34,947 nt of DNA, taken from assembly GCA_017538795.1 (NCBI GenBank), contig JAFYIE010000008.1, positions 1 to 34,947 of the forward strand, read 5' to 3'. Below are positions 1 to 7,636 of this stretch, one piece after another. The DNA is from Bacteroidales bacterium. GTDB lineage: Bacteria; Bacteroidota; Bacteroidia; Bacteroidales; F082. The notes under the pieces are model-generated. The model saw nothing but the letters and a program-made list of their open reading frames with translations, did not search any database and had not been told where the DNA came from. Position 1 is the stretch's first letter. Each line of letters opens with the position of its first letter. The position numbers were made by a program, and so were the translations under genes.

Positions 1-32
1 CGATAAGGTAATTGTTAAAAAAAATTAACAAA

Positions 33-40
33 TATTTTTG
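33..40 (+). promoter_or_regulatory. Bacteroidota-type -7 promoter element
   Basis: TATTTTTG matches the TAnnTTTG -7 element, and a TTG at 12-14 lies 18 nt upstream as a possible -33 element. Transcription would start near 45, just before the small gene at 59, so this probably drives the three-gene unit running to 3045. Confidence 0.5.
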
Positions 41-58
41 TTGATGTAAAATAAAACG

Positions 59-277
59 ATGTTGATAGGCGTTAAGATTTCAAAATATAAACGAAATCGA
101 GTGCCTATGACATTAAACTCTACACTGTTATTTGAAGATGAGGTAAAAGCGGCGTTACAGGATATGTGCGCCGAGATGAAGCCAAGCCGCAGAACGTTAA
201 GCACTATTCTTCAATATGCCGCTACATATGAGTGCGCCAACACGAGAATAGGTGCGGTTGACATGATGCTTAACTAA
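59..277 (+). CDS. Small protein of unknown function
   Basis: A 72-residue open frame that I do not recognise. It has no signal peptide or membrane segment and looks like a small soluble helical protein. Its stop codon overlaps the next start (TAATG at 275-279), so it is probably translationally coupled to the GreA/Nudix-like gene downstream. The -7 element at 33-40 favours the ATG at 59. A second in-frame ATG at 107 would give a 56-residue protein starting MTLNST, which looks more like a natural N-terminus, so the start is uncertain. The coupling is the main argument that it is real. Confidence 0.6.
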   Translation: MLIGVKISKYKRNRVPMTLNSTLLFEDEVKAALQDMCAEMKPSRRTLSTILQYAATYECANTRIGAVDMMLN

Positions 278-1332
278 TGAGCAGAGGCTTTGTCAAAGAA
301 GGTGACCAGGAAGAAATTCCTATGGTGCCACCGAGGGCTTATCTGCCGAAAGGCATGCCTAACTACGTGACCAAGGAAGGGATCGCGGCTTTAAATAAGG
401 AGCGTGAAAACCTTGAGGATGAGCGTGTTGCGGCAAGTGGAAACTACATAATGAGCAACTTTATCGATGCGAAGATGAAGTTGCTCATTGAACGTATTAA
501 TACCGCCGTTGAGGTGGATTTGACCAAAGCTAACAAGGAAACCGTAAGTTTCGGAGCTTATGTGAAATATAATGACAGAACTGTGAGAATTGTCGGCGTT
601 GACGAAGCCGATTTTTCGAAGGGATTGCTGTCGTTTATCTCGCCGGTAGCGAAGGCGTTGGTGGGGAAGAAAGTAGGAGACAAGTTCGAGATAAAAGTGC
701 CGAAAGGGACGGAAACGGTTGAGGTTCAGGGGATTTGGTATGAGGCGGTGCCGCTGACGAAAGCGGCTGTGGAGACCAATGACGACGATAAGAGCTCTCT
801 GGGCACTCTGATAACTTCGAGAACTCGGATGGTTTCGGAAATAAAAGCAATAGCCGCTTCCGATAGTAATGATGCGACAATTAACCAGGAGGAGGTTCCT
901 CGCGCCGATGGCGCCCGGAATGACGGCGGCGCTGTGGATGACATTTTCGTTCCGGAAAATGATATTATGGAGTTTCTGCCGGTGGTGAATGAACGAGGCA
1001 TTATAGTGGGGCGGGCGTTGCACATGGAGTTGCATAAAGGTAATAAGATTCTGCATCCGGTGCTGCATCTGCATGTCATTAATGATAATGGAGAGGATGT
1101 GCGAAGATATTGGTGGCATGTGGCGTTTGGCGACACGCCTGAAAAAACACTAAAGCGGAAAATGCAGGAAACACTTGGTTTGACGGCGGTTAAACCGAAG
1201 CAGAAAAAACAATTTATTCGTGAAACAAAGACTGAAAAAGAGCTTGTTTACGTCTATTTTTTAAATTCTGATGAAAATTTATTGAAAACACCTGAAGATA
1301 AAGAATATTTTGATATTTTTGCAAAAGATTAG
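277..1332 (+). CDS. GreA/GreB-like protein fused to a degenerate Nudix domain
   Basis: 351 residues with two recognisable parts. Residues about 27-90 resemble a shortened GreA N-terminal coiled coil (VTKEGIAALNKERENLEDE) without the acidic DLxEN tip. Residues about 90-156 look like the GreA/GreB C-terminal FKBP-like domain (VSFGAYV, then SFISPVAKALVGKKVGDKFE). After a polar linker (about 165-228), residues 229-350 resemble an IPP-isomerase/YfcD-type Nudix domain (VVNERGIIVGRALHMELHKGNKILH). The Nudix box at 280-302 is degraded: the first Gly is Trp280, the first Glu is Asp286, R294 and E298 remain, and the other two box Glu are Lys295 and Thr299. It may bind RNA polymerase through the Gre-like part. 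The Nudix part probably lacks hydrolase activity and could sense a ligand. Coupled to the small gene upstream, with SulP 18 nt downstream. Confidence 0.7.
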   Translation: MSRGFVKEGDQEEIPMVPPRAYLPKGMPNYVTKEGIAALNKERENLEDERVAASGNYIMSNFIDAKMKLLIERINTAVEVDLTKANKETVSFGAYVKYNDRTVRIVGVDEADFSKGLLSFISPVAKALVGKKVGDKFEIKVPKGTETVEVQGIWYEAVPLTKAAVETNDDDKSSLGTLITSRTRMVSEIKAIAASDSNDATINQEEVPRADGARNDGGAVDDIFVPENDIMEFLPVVNERGIIVGRALHMELHKGNKILHPVLHLHVINDNGEDVRRYWWHVAFGDTPEKTLKRKMQETLGLTAVKPKQKKQFIRETKTEKELVYVYFLNSDENLLKTPEDKEYFDIFAKD

Positions 1333-1350
1333 TTTGTAAAAATATTGAAA

Positions 1351-3045
1351 ATGGTTTTTAATCCAAAACTCTTTGTCTGCCTTAAGAATTATGACAAGAA
1401 ACAGTTCTCGGCGGACGCAATGGCGGGACTTATTGTTGGAATTGTGGCGTTGCCTTTGGCAATTGCTTTCGGTATCGCATCGGGTGTAGGCCCGACTGAA
1501 GGTCTTGTGACGGCTATCATCGCTGGATTCATCATCTCGTTTTTAGGAGGTAGCAAGGTGCAGATTGGCGGTCCTACGGGCGCGTTCATTGTCATTATTT
1601 ACGGAATTATTCAGCAGCACGGACTTGGAGGCTTGATGATAGCCACTATTATGGCGGGTGTCATCTTGATATTGATAGGTGTTTTTAAGTTGGGAAATGT
1701 CATTAAGTTTGTGCCATATCCGGTGGTGGTAGGTTTTACAGGCGGTATCGCGCTCACTATCTTCTCGACGCAGATGAATGATATGTTCGGTATGGGCATC
1801 CAGAATGTGCCTGCGAACTTCATTGATAAATGGATTTGTTATTTCCAGAATGCGACGCATGTCAACTGGTGGGCGTTTGGCGTTGGAATCGTAAGTTTGT
1901 TGGTGATTATTTTTAGTCCGAAGATCTCGAAAAAGATCCCGGGATCGCTTGTGGCTATTCTTCTGATGACCTTTATGGTTTGGATTTTGGAGCGATTCTG
2001 TGGTGTGAGCGGTATTACGAAGATTGGCGATCTGTATGAGTTGCCGACGTCGATACCGGCACCGAAGATGCCAGATTTGGGCCTTGGTGAAGGCAAGACG
2101 TTGATACAGTTGATGATTGATCTGGCGCCTTCGGCATTTACTATCGCTATGTTGGGCGCTATTGAGTCGTTGCTTTCGGCTATGGTTGCAGACGGTGTTA
2201 TCGGTGACAAACATAATTCAAATACCGAGTTGATCGCTCAGGGTATTGCAAACATCGCGACGCCTTTGTTTGGCGGCATTCCGGCGACTGGAGCCATTGC
2301 GAGAACGATGACGAATATCAACAATGGAGGTAAGACGCCTGTCGCAGGTTTGATTCATGCGGTGGTGCTGCTTCTGGTGTTGTTGCTGCTTGGCAGATTG
2401 GTTGGTTTGATACCTATGCCATGTTTGGCGGCGGTGCTTATCATGGTGGCGTACAACATGAGCGGCTGGCGCACGTTCAAGATGCTCGCCAAGAACCCGA
2501 AAGCCGACTTTGCCGTGTTGATCATGACGTTCCTTTTGACAGTTATTTTCGATTTGACAATAGCTATAGAAATCGGTCTCATCGCTTCAATTGCATTGTT
2601 CTTGAAACGAACCAACGAGGCTACGGTTATCCGTTCGTTCTCCGACGAAATCGATCCGGGAGATAACACCGATATCGCTATTAGCAATGAGGAGAAGCTT
2701 ATTATTCCGGAAGGTGTTGAGGTTTATGAGATTGACGGCCCATATTTCTTTGGAATCGCCAATAAATTCGATGAAATTGATAAGTCGGTGATGGGTAAGG
2801 AGTACAAGGTCCGAATCATCAGAATGAGGAAAGTCTCGTTTATCGACAGTACTGGAATTCACAATTTGGAGATGTTGTGCGACACTTGCAGACAGCGCGG
2901 TATGATTGTTGTTTTGTCGGGTGTTAATGTGCATGTGAGGGCGACGTTGGAGAAGGCGGGATTTATAAAGAAGCTCGGCGAGGAGAACGTTTGCTCGCAT
3001 ATCAACTTTGCGCTGAAGAGGGCGGAAGAAATTGTTAGTGCATAG
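1351..3045 (+). CDS. SulP family anion transporter with STAS domain
   Basis: About 564 residues. The N-terminal 420 residues are strongly hydrophobic with the SulP pattern (DAMAGLIVGIVALPLAIAFG near the start, GGIPATGAIARTMTNINNGGKTP in the later core). A cytoplasmic STAS domain occupies about residues 445-560 and carries the DSTGIHNLE motif near residue 499. The family moves sulfate, bicarbonate or other anions, often coupled to H+ or Na+; the substrate cannot be read from sequence. I prefer the ATG at 1351; a TTG two codons earlier (1345) is in frame but unlikely. It follows the GreA/Nudix gene by 18 nt and probably shares its transcript. Confidence 0.9.
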   Translation: MVFNPKLFVCLKNYDKKQFSADAMAGLIVGIVALPLAIAFGIASGVGPTEGLVTAIIAGFIISFLGGSKVQIGGPTGAFIVIIYGIIQQHGLGGLMIATIMAGVILILIGVFKLGNVIKFVPYPVVVGFTGGIALTIFSTQMNDMFGMGIQNVPANFIDKWICYFQNATHVNWWAFGVGIVSLLVIIFSPKISKKIPGSLVAILLMTFMVWILERFCGVSGITKIGDLYELPTSIPAPKMPDLGLGEGKTLIQLMIDLAPSAFTIAMLGAIESLLSAMVADGVIGDKHNSNTELIAQGIANIATPLFGGIPATGAIARTMTNINNGGKTPVAGLIHAVVLLLVLLLLGRLVGLIPMPCLAAVLIMVAYNMSGWRTFKMLAKNPKADFAVLIMTFLLTVIFDLTIAIEIGLIASIALFLKRTNEATVIRSFSDEIDPGDNTDIAISNEEKLIIPEGVEVYEIDGPYFFGIANKFDEIDKSVMGKEYKVRIIRMRKVSFIDSTGIHNLEMLCDTCRQRGMIVVLSGVNVHVRATLEKAGFIKKLGEENVCSHINFALKRAEEIVSA

Positions 3046-3102
3046 TTCTTCAATATCTTAAATTTTTCTTTACAACATTGTCTTTCCTTGACCGAAAATC
3101 AT

Positions 3103-3110
3103 TATCTTTG
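3103..3110 (+). promoter_or_regulatory. Strong -7 promoter element (TATCTTTG)
   Basis: TATCTTTG followed by C is a textbook Bacteroidota -7 box; a TTG at 3078-3080 lies upstream at slightly long spacing. Transcription would begin near 3115-3117. The candidate starts at 3088 (TTG) and 3112 (ATG) would then not be transcribed in full, so the ATG at 3133 is the more likely start. Confidence 0.6.
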
Positions 3111-3132
3111 CATGGTAGAAATAACCAAGAAA

Positions 3133-4350
3133 ATGATTAAGGAAGACAAGAAAAAAGAACGCAAATCCTGGTGGATTCAGTTCATTATCAGCGTCGTTGG
3201 AACAGCAATAGGCGTGGGCTTGACATTTGCTGTGAGCAGCAAAATCGAAAACTGGAAAAAGGAGCAGGTGCAACGCATCACTGCCATGATGGTGATTCAT
3301 GATATCGATGAGTCTATCGACATATTGAAACGGATGAAGACTTCGATGGAGGAGCAGTACAATGCGACGCTTTATGTGATGGGGCGGCTTGACCAGTTGG
3401 ATTCAATACCTAATGACACACTTACGTCGGTGGTCGGGTTTATTATTAAAGACGACCAGGATTTCCGCTTCGACATGTCGAAGGAGCAGATATTCAACAG
3501 TAGCCCTGATACCTGGCAAAACCTTGGAAGCATGAAGTTTATCGATAATGTGCAGTCGTTCTATTTCGAACGTCAGACATTCCAGAATATGTATAACAAG
3601 TCGGTCATCTGGCGGCAGCCGGTGCCTACGAGTGATTTGGAAACTATCCATATCAATGATGAGGCTTTGAATATTGAACAATACATGGCGCGATACTATG
3701 GATTGGTTCGTGAGTTTTTGAAAGCAAAACTGACTGACAGTCATGTGCAGTATTATCTTTCTTATTCGGCTTACAGAATAGACAAGATTATCGAGATGGT
3801 TGACGCATGGACTAACCTTAATAACGAGAATAAGTTCCTTATGAGCATAACCGATGATGAATTGGCTGAATATGTGAACAGTATTAATAATACCGGCATT
3901 GCTGTGACGGAAAAGAATCTTACAGGAACGTGGGTGGCATCGTCGATCGATGAGAACATTTCGGAGTGGGAGTTCCGTAAAGACCACACTTATACGATGG
4001 TCATGAACACTTCCCAAGCTGCAAGTCTTCCATTTGCCAAAGGAAAGATAAAGTTAACCATTACGCTTGGCGGAACATGGCAAATCGAGGGTGATTCAAT
4101 TATCAGTTTACTTGATATTAATACCATAGAGGCAAATCTTGATGAAAGCCAGCTGATGGCGATGCCTGGAGGAAAAGAGATGTTCGATATTTGGATTCAG
4201 GAGACCAAGAAGACTTTGACAGAAACCTATCGGGAATACCTGAAGAATAACTGGACTAACGCGCATAGAGCCCGTCTTGATGAGTCTGAGAACAAGATGG
4301 AGTGGAAATGGAAGGAGCAGGATGTCATCTATCTGAAGCGTAAGGAATAA
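3133..4350 (+). CDS. Single-TM protein of unknown function
   Basis: About 405 residues from the preferred ATG. A lysine-rich N-terminus (MIKEDKKKERKSWW) leads into one membrane helix (about residues 14-35), then a long extracytoplasmic helical region. The layout (N-terminal helix, then a KxENWKKEQ-like stretch and helices) recalls DUF6090-type Bacteroidota proteins, but I cannot confirm membership. From about residue 265 the sequence turns beta-rich (LTGTWVASSIDENISEWEFRKDHTY, later GGTWQIEGDSII), like a lipocalin-type repeat. No catalytic motif is visible. The start was chosen from the -7 element at 3103-3110 and the A-rich leader. It stands alone between SulP and the lysine operon. Confidence 0.75.
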   Translation: MIKEDKKKERKSWWIQFIISVVGTAIGVGLTFAVSSKIENWKKEQVQRITAMMVIHDIDESIDILKRMKTSMEEQYNATLYVMGRLDQLDSIPNDTLTSVVGFIIKDDQDFRFDMSKEQIFNSSPDTWQNLGSMKFIDNVQSFYFERQTFQNMYNKSVIWRQPVPTSDLETIHINDEALNIEQYMARYYGLVREFLKAKLTDSHVQYYLSYSAYRIDKIIEMVDAWTNLNNENKFLMSITDDELAEYVNSINNTGIAVTEKNLTGTWVASSIDENISEWEFRKDHTYTMVMNTSQAASLPFAKGKIKLTITLGGTWQIEGDSIISLLDINTIEANLDESQLMAMPGGKEMFDIWIQETKKTLTETYREYLKNNWTNAHRARLDESENKMEWKWKEQDVIYLKRKE

Positions 4351-4386
4351 TCGCGGTATATTTATAAAATATTTATTAATTATGTC

Positions 4387-4417
4387 TTGCAAATTTGAAA
4401 ATATCTCCGTAAATTTG
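4387..4417 (+). promoter_or_regulatory. Promoter of the lysine-fermentation operon
   Basis: TAAATTTG at 4410-4417 is a -7 element and TTG at 4387-4389 is a -33 element with 20 nt between them. Transcription would start near 4422-4424, leaving an A-rich leader of about 50 nt before atoD. No riboswitch-like structure fits in this leader. Confidence 0.6.
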
Positions 4418-4428
4418 CGCGCAAATTT
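4411..4428 (+). promoter_or_regulatory. Perfect 18-bp palindrome over the operon start site, candidate operator
   Basis: AAATTTGCGCGCAAATTT is its own reverse complement. It covers most of the -7 element and the predicted start site of the lysine operon. A further GCAAATTT copy lies at 4389-4396, 32 bp upstream of the copy at 4421-4428, roughly three helical turns away on the same face. This is the layout of a repressor operator. As RNA it could also fold into a 7-bp AU-rich hairpin followed by U residues and act as a weak terminator for the upstream gene. Confidence 0.45.
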
Positions 4429-4474
4429 TTTATAATAAGGTAATTGAATTAAAAATTAAACAAATCAAACATAA

Positions 4475-5131
4475 ATGGCTATGAATAAGCAGATTACATT
4501 AGAGCAGGCCGTTGAGAAAGTTCACGACGGCATGACAATTATGTTCGGCGGATTCCTCGGAGTGGGAAGCGCAGTGCAGATCATCGACAAAATCGTTGAA
4601 AAAGGCGTTAAAGATTTAACCATCATCGCCAACGATACGGCGTATGACAACATCGCCCACGGCAAACTCGTTGCCAACCATCAGGTGAAGAAGGCTATCG
4701 TGTCGCACACCGGTACCAACAAGGAGACAGCGGCACAGAAAAACGCCGGTACTCTAGAGGTTGAATACGTACCACAGGGCACATTGGCAGAGCGCATCAG
4801 AGCCTACGGCGCAGGTCTCGGCGGAGTCCTCACCCCAACAGGTCTCGGCACCATCATGCAGGACGGTAAGCAGATTGTGAAAGTCGACGGTAAAGACTAC
4901 ATCCTCGAGAAACCTCTCAAGGCTGACATCGCTTTCTTGCGCGCTAACATCGTCGATGAGTTCGGTAACATGGTGTTCCTCGGAACAACCAACAACTTCA
5001 ACCCATTGATGGCTACAGCAGCTGACTACGTTGTGGTTGAGGCTGAGAAGCTCGTGAAAGTCGGAGAAATCGCTCCTGAACATGTTCACGCTTCGGGTAT
5101 TTATGTTGACGGAATCTACGTCGAGAAGTAG
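4475..5131 (+). CDS. atoD: Acetoacetate/butyrate CoA-transferase alpha subunit
   Basis: 218 residues, the full length of the 3-oxoacid CoA-transferase alpha subunit, and close to E. coli AtoD across its length (HDGMTIMFGGFLGVGS, LTIIANDTAYDN, VPQGTLAERIRAYGAGLGG, FNPLMATAADYVVVEAE). In lysine fermentation the enzyme moves CoA from butyryl-CoA to acetoacetate, releasing butyrate. The catalytic glutamate of this family lies in the beta subunit (AtoA/CtfB), which is not in the window, so this subunit cannot act alone. First gene of the lysine operon, 69 nt before kal. MAMNKQ start; a second ATG two codons later is possible. Confidence 0.92.
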   Translation: MAMNKQITLEQAVEKVHDGMTIMFGGFLGVGSAVQIIDKIVEKGVKDLTIIANDTAYDNIAHGKLVANHQVKKAIVSHTGTNKETAAQKNAGTLEVEYVPQGTLAERIRAYGAGLGGVLTPTGLGTIMQDGKQIVKVDGKDYILEKPLKADIAFLRANIVDEFGNMVFLGTTNNFNPLMATAADYVVVEAEKLVKVGEIAPEHVHASGIYVDGIYVEK

Positions 5132-5200
5132 TTTAGAGTTGAGAGTGTGGAGTTTAGAGTAGTTTGAAAGTTTAGAGTTAAAAGTTTTAAGTTTAAAATA
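5131..5200 (+). repeat. Intergenic mini-repeat tract (GTTTAGAGT units)
   Basis: The spacer between atoD and kal holds three exact copies of GTTTAGAGT (5131-5139, 5152-5160, 5170-5178) and several degenerate ones, all in the same orientation. It has no coding potential. Similar low-complexity spacers occur at 7556-7632 and about 31838-31866. Confidence 0.6.
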
Positions 5201-5596
5201 ATGGAAAAAGAATATAGAACAAAGATTAGACTTCGCATGAGTGCGAAGGATGCTCACTACGGTGGCAATTTGGTTGACGGTGCTCACATGGTTCACCTTT
5301 TCGGTGATGTGGCAACTGAACTTTTGATTATGCGTGACGGCGACGAAGGTCTGTTCTGCGCGTACGACATGATTGAATTCAAAGCCCCTGTTTATGCAGG
5401 CGACTTTATCGAAGCTGAAGGTTGGATCGACCGCGAAGGCAACACATCACGCCACATGTTGTTTGAGGCCCGCAAGGTTGCTGTAGCCCGTCCTGACATC
5501 TCTCCATCGGCTGCTGACGAGCTCGATGAGCCAATCCTGGTTTGCCGCGCTTCAGGCACATGCGTTACACCAAAAGATTGCCAAAGAAAAAAGTAA
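5201..5596 (+). CDS. kal: 3-aminobutyryl-CoA ammonia-lyase
   Basis: 131 residues, the size of the small hot-dog-fold Kal enzyme of lysine fermentation. It releases ammonia from L-3-aminobutyryl-CoA to give crotonyl-CoA, which then enters butyrate formation. Fold-level signs are the [25 protein letters not shown] helix region and the following strands ([22 protein letters not shown]). The assignment rests largely on its position directly before kce (6 nt gap) and on length. The hot-dog fold also occurs in thioesterases and dehydratases, but context makes Kal far more likely. Confidence 0.9.
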   Translation: MEKEYRTKIRLRMSAKDAHYGGNLVDGAHMVHLFGDVATELLIMRDGDEGLFCAYDMIEFKAPVYAGDFIEAEGWIDREGNTSRHMLFEARKVAVARPDISPSAADELDEPILVCRASGTCVTPKDCQRKK

Positions 5597-5602
5597 AAAA
5601 TT

Positions 5603-6436
5603 ATGGATAAACTGATAATCACAGCTGCTATCTGCGGCGCAGAAGTAACAAAAGAACAGAATCCTAACGTTCCTTATACCGTTGAGGAAATCGTGCGTGA
5701 GGCAAAGTCGGCAGTCGATGCTGGCGCAGCTATCGTGCACTTGCACGTCCGCTGGGACGACGGCACACCTACACAGGACCGTGGCCGTTTCCAGGAGTGC
5801 GAAGAGGCTATCCTCAAGGTTTGCCCTAACGTGATCTTGATTCCTTCGACAGGCGGTGCAGTCGGTATGACACCAGACGAGCGTCTTCAGTCAACAGATA
5901 CGAACCCACGTCCTGAGATGGCAACCCTCGACTGCGGAACATGCAACTTCGGCGATGAGATATTCGACAACACCATGCCAACGATGCGCGCTTTCGGCAA
6001 ACGCATGATCGAGCGCGGCATCAAGCCTGAATACGAATGCTTCGAGATGGGTCACCTCGACACCATTTTGACTATGGCTCGTAAGGGTGAAGTCCCGGGC
6101 GCACCAATGCAGTTCAACTTCGTGCTTGGCGTTCCTGGCTGCACACCGGCAACAGTGGCAAACCTCTGCTGGCTCGTCAACGGCATCCCGGCAGGCTCAA
6201 CATGGACAGTGACAGGTGTCGGACGTAACGCATTCCCAATGGCAGCAGCAGCTATCGCCATGGGCGGCAACGTACGCGTCGGCTTCGAAGACAACCTCTA
6301 TCTGTCGAAAGGCGTCCTTGCTAAGTCAAACGGCGAACTCGTCGAGAAAGTGGTGAGACTGGCAAAAGAACTCGGCCGTCCAATCGCTACATCAGACGAA
6401 GCAAGAGAGATTTTAGGTCTTAAACCAAGAAAATAA
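5603..6436 (+). CDS. kce: 3-keto-5-aminohexanoate cleavage enzyme
   Basis: 277 residues, full length for the Kce (BKACE) family, a Zn-dependent TIM barrel. It condenses 3-keto-5-aminohexanoate with acetyl-CoA to give L-3-aminobutyryl-CoA and acetoacetate. The zinc-binding HLH motif is at His46 and His48 (IVHLHVR), and the conserved Glu of GFEDNLYL falls at residue 229. Other family marks are DCGTCNFGDEIFDN and the FEMGHLDT segment. It lies between kal and kdd, with 42 nt before kdd. The codons look optimised, with many Thr ACA and Leu CTC. Confidence 0.95.
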   Translation: MDKLIITAAICGAEVTKEQNPNVPYTVEEIVREAKSAVDAGAAIVHLHVRWDDGTPTQDRGRFQECEEAILKVCPNVILIPSTGGAVGMTPDERLQSTDTNPRPEMATLDCGTCNFGDEIFDNTMPTMRAFGKRMIERGIKPEYECFEMGHLDTILTMARKGEVPGAPMQFNFVLGVPGCTPATVANLCWLVNGIPAGSTWTVTGVGRNAFPMAAAAIAMGGNVRVGFEDNLYLSKGVLAKSNGELVEKVVRLAKELGRPIATSDEAREILGLKPRK

Positions 6437-6478
6437 TTGAAAATCATTAAATCAAATAACATTTAAAAATTAAATAAA

Positions 6479-7552
6479 ATGCAAAAACACGGTAACAAAT
6501 ACGGTACACACCGCGTGATTGAACCAAAAGGCGTTCTTCCACAACCAGCTAACAAACTCGACAACAATATGGACGAGATTTGGGACAACGAGATTTTGAT
6601 TGACGTCCAGACTTTGAATATCGACTCAGCATCATTCACCGACATCCACAACTATGCAAAACAGCAGGCAGGTCCTGGCGCATCAGAGGAAAAGATCATG
6701 GAAGAGGTGAAGAAAGAGATGTTCCTCAACGTTGAGTTGCAGGGCAAGCACCGCAACCGTCGTACAGGTTCAGGCGGTATGCTCCTCGGTAAAGTCGAGA
6801 AGATTGGTGACGCTTTGAAAGGCAAGATCGACCTCAAAGAAGGCGACCGCATCGCTACATTGGTCTCATTGTCACTGACACCTCTCCGCATCGATGAAAT
6901 CATCGCCATCCGTCCAGACGTTGACCAGGTCGACATCAAGGGTAAGGCTATCCTCTTCGAAAGCGGTATCTACGCTAAGATTCCGAGCGACATGCCAGAA
7001 AAACTCGCATTGTCAGCATTGGACGTCGCTGGTGCTCCGGCACAGACAGCAAAGCTCTGCCAGTATGGTCAGACAGTCGTTATCCTCGGCGCTGGTGGTA
7101 AATCAGGTATGCTCTGCGCTTACGAGGCAAAGAAACGCGTTGGCGTGACAGGTAAGGTGATCGGTATCGCCAATAGCCCTAAGTCAACACAGCGTATCAA
7201 AGATCTCGGCTTCTGCGACATCGTCGAGAGCGCTGCAGGTATGACACCAGTTCAGGTTTATGAACTCGTCGAGAAACTCACCAACGGCAAGATGGCTGAT
7301 GTGACAATCAACTGCGTGAACGTTCCGGATCAGGAGATGACAGCAGTCCTCTGCACAAAGGACGACGGTATCGTTTACTTCTTCTCAATGGCAACAAGCT
7401 TCACAAAGGCTTCATTGGGTGCTGAAGGTATCGGCTCAGATGTCAACATGATTATGGGTAACGGCTACACCAAAGGTCACGCTGAATTCACATTGCAGGA
7501 ACTCCGCGAGAGCCCGAAACTCCGTAAGATTTTCGAAGAACTTTATGCTTAA
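6479..7552 (+). CDS. kdd: L-erythro-3,5-diaminohexanoate dehydrogenase
   Basis: 357 residues. Kdd oxidatively deaminates 3,5-diaminohexanoate to 3-keto-5-aminohexanoate with NAD+, releasing ammonia. The N-terminal half carries the family's opening (GNKYGTHRVIEPKGVLPQPANKLDN) and the SGGMLLGKVEKIG region. A Rossmann nucleotide-binding motif lies at about residues 200-212 (VVILGAGGKSGML). The overall plan is that of medium-chain dehydrogenases without the usual catalytic zinc signature. It sits in the expected order between kce and kamA. The leader is AT-rich with no Shine-Dalgarno site. Confidence 0.94.
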   Translation: MQKHGNKYGTHRVIEPKGVLPQPANKLDNNMDEIWDNEILIDVQTLNIDSASFTDIHNYAKQQAGPGASEEKIMEEVKKEMFLNVELQGKHRNRRTGSGGMLLGKVEKIGDALKGKIDLKEGDRIATLVSLSLTPLRIDEIIAIRPDVDQVDIKGKAILFESGIYAKIPSDMPEKLALSALDVAGAPAQTAKLCQYGQTVVILGAGGKSGMLCAYEAKKRVGVTGKVIGIANSPKSTQRIKDLGFCDIVESAAGMTPVQVYELVEKLTNGKMADVTINCVNVPDQEMTAVLCTKDDGIVYFFSMATSFTKASLGAEGIGSDVNMIMGNGYTKGHAEFTLQELRESPKLRKIFEELYA

Positions 7553-7555
7553 TTA

Positions 7556-7632
7556 AGACTTTAGTCTTTAGTCTTTAGACTTTAGCCATATGGTTGATTT
7601 CTAAAGACTAATGACTAACGACTAAAGACTAA
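7556..7632 (+). repeat. Imperfect inverted repeat of CTAAAGA units between kdd and kamA
   Basis: Left arm 7556-7585 is built of repeated AGACTTTAG/TCTTTAG units. Right arm 7601-7632 is built of CTAAAGACTAA/GACTAACGACTAAAG units and is close to its reverse complement. The 15-nt centre contains CATATG. In the transcript it could fold into a long imperfect hairpin directly in front of kamA. There is no U-run after it, so it is not a standard terminator. Confidence 0.6.
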
Positions 7633-7636
7633 GAAT

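Noticed and set aside
391-1119. Long minus-strand open frame (242 codons) across the GreA/Nudix gene
   Set aside because: It lies wholly opposite a gene with recognisable domains, has no plausible composition or motif, and has no promoter.
1543-2214. Minus-strand open frame of 223 codons inside the SulP gene
   Set aside because: Antisense to a clear SulP transporter; the protein would be rich in Arg, His, Asn and Gln, as expected from a shadow frame.
3088-3132. Upstream TTG (3088) and ATG (3112) starts for the single-TM protein
   Set aside because: They lie before or at the predicted transcription start set by TATCTTTG at 3103-3110.
4411-4434. Palindrome plus T-run as the terminator of the upstream gene
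   Set aside because: The stem is AU-rich and short, and it overlaps a good -7 element, so an operator role fits better, though a weak terminator is not excluded.
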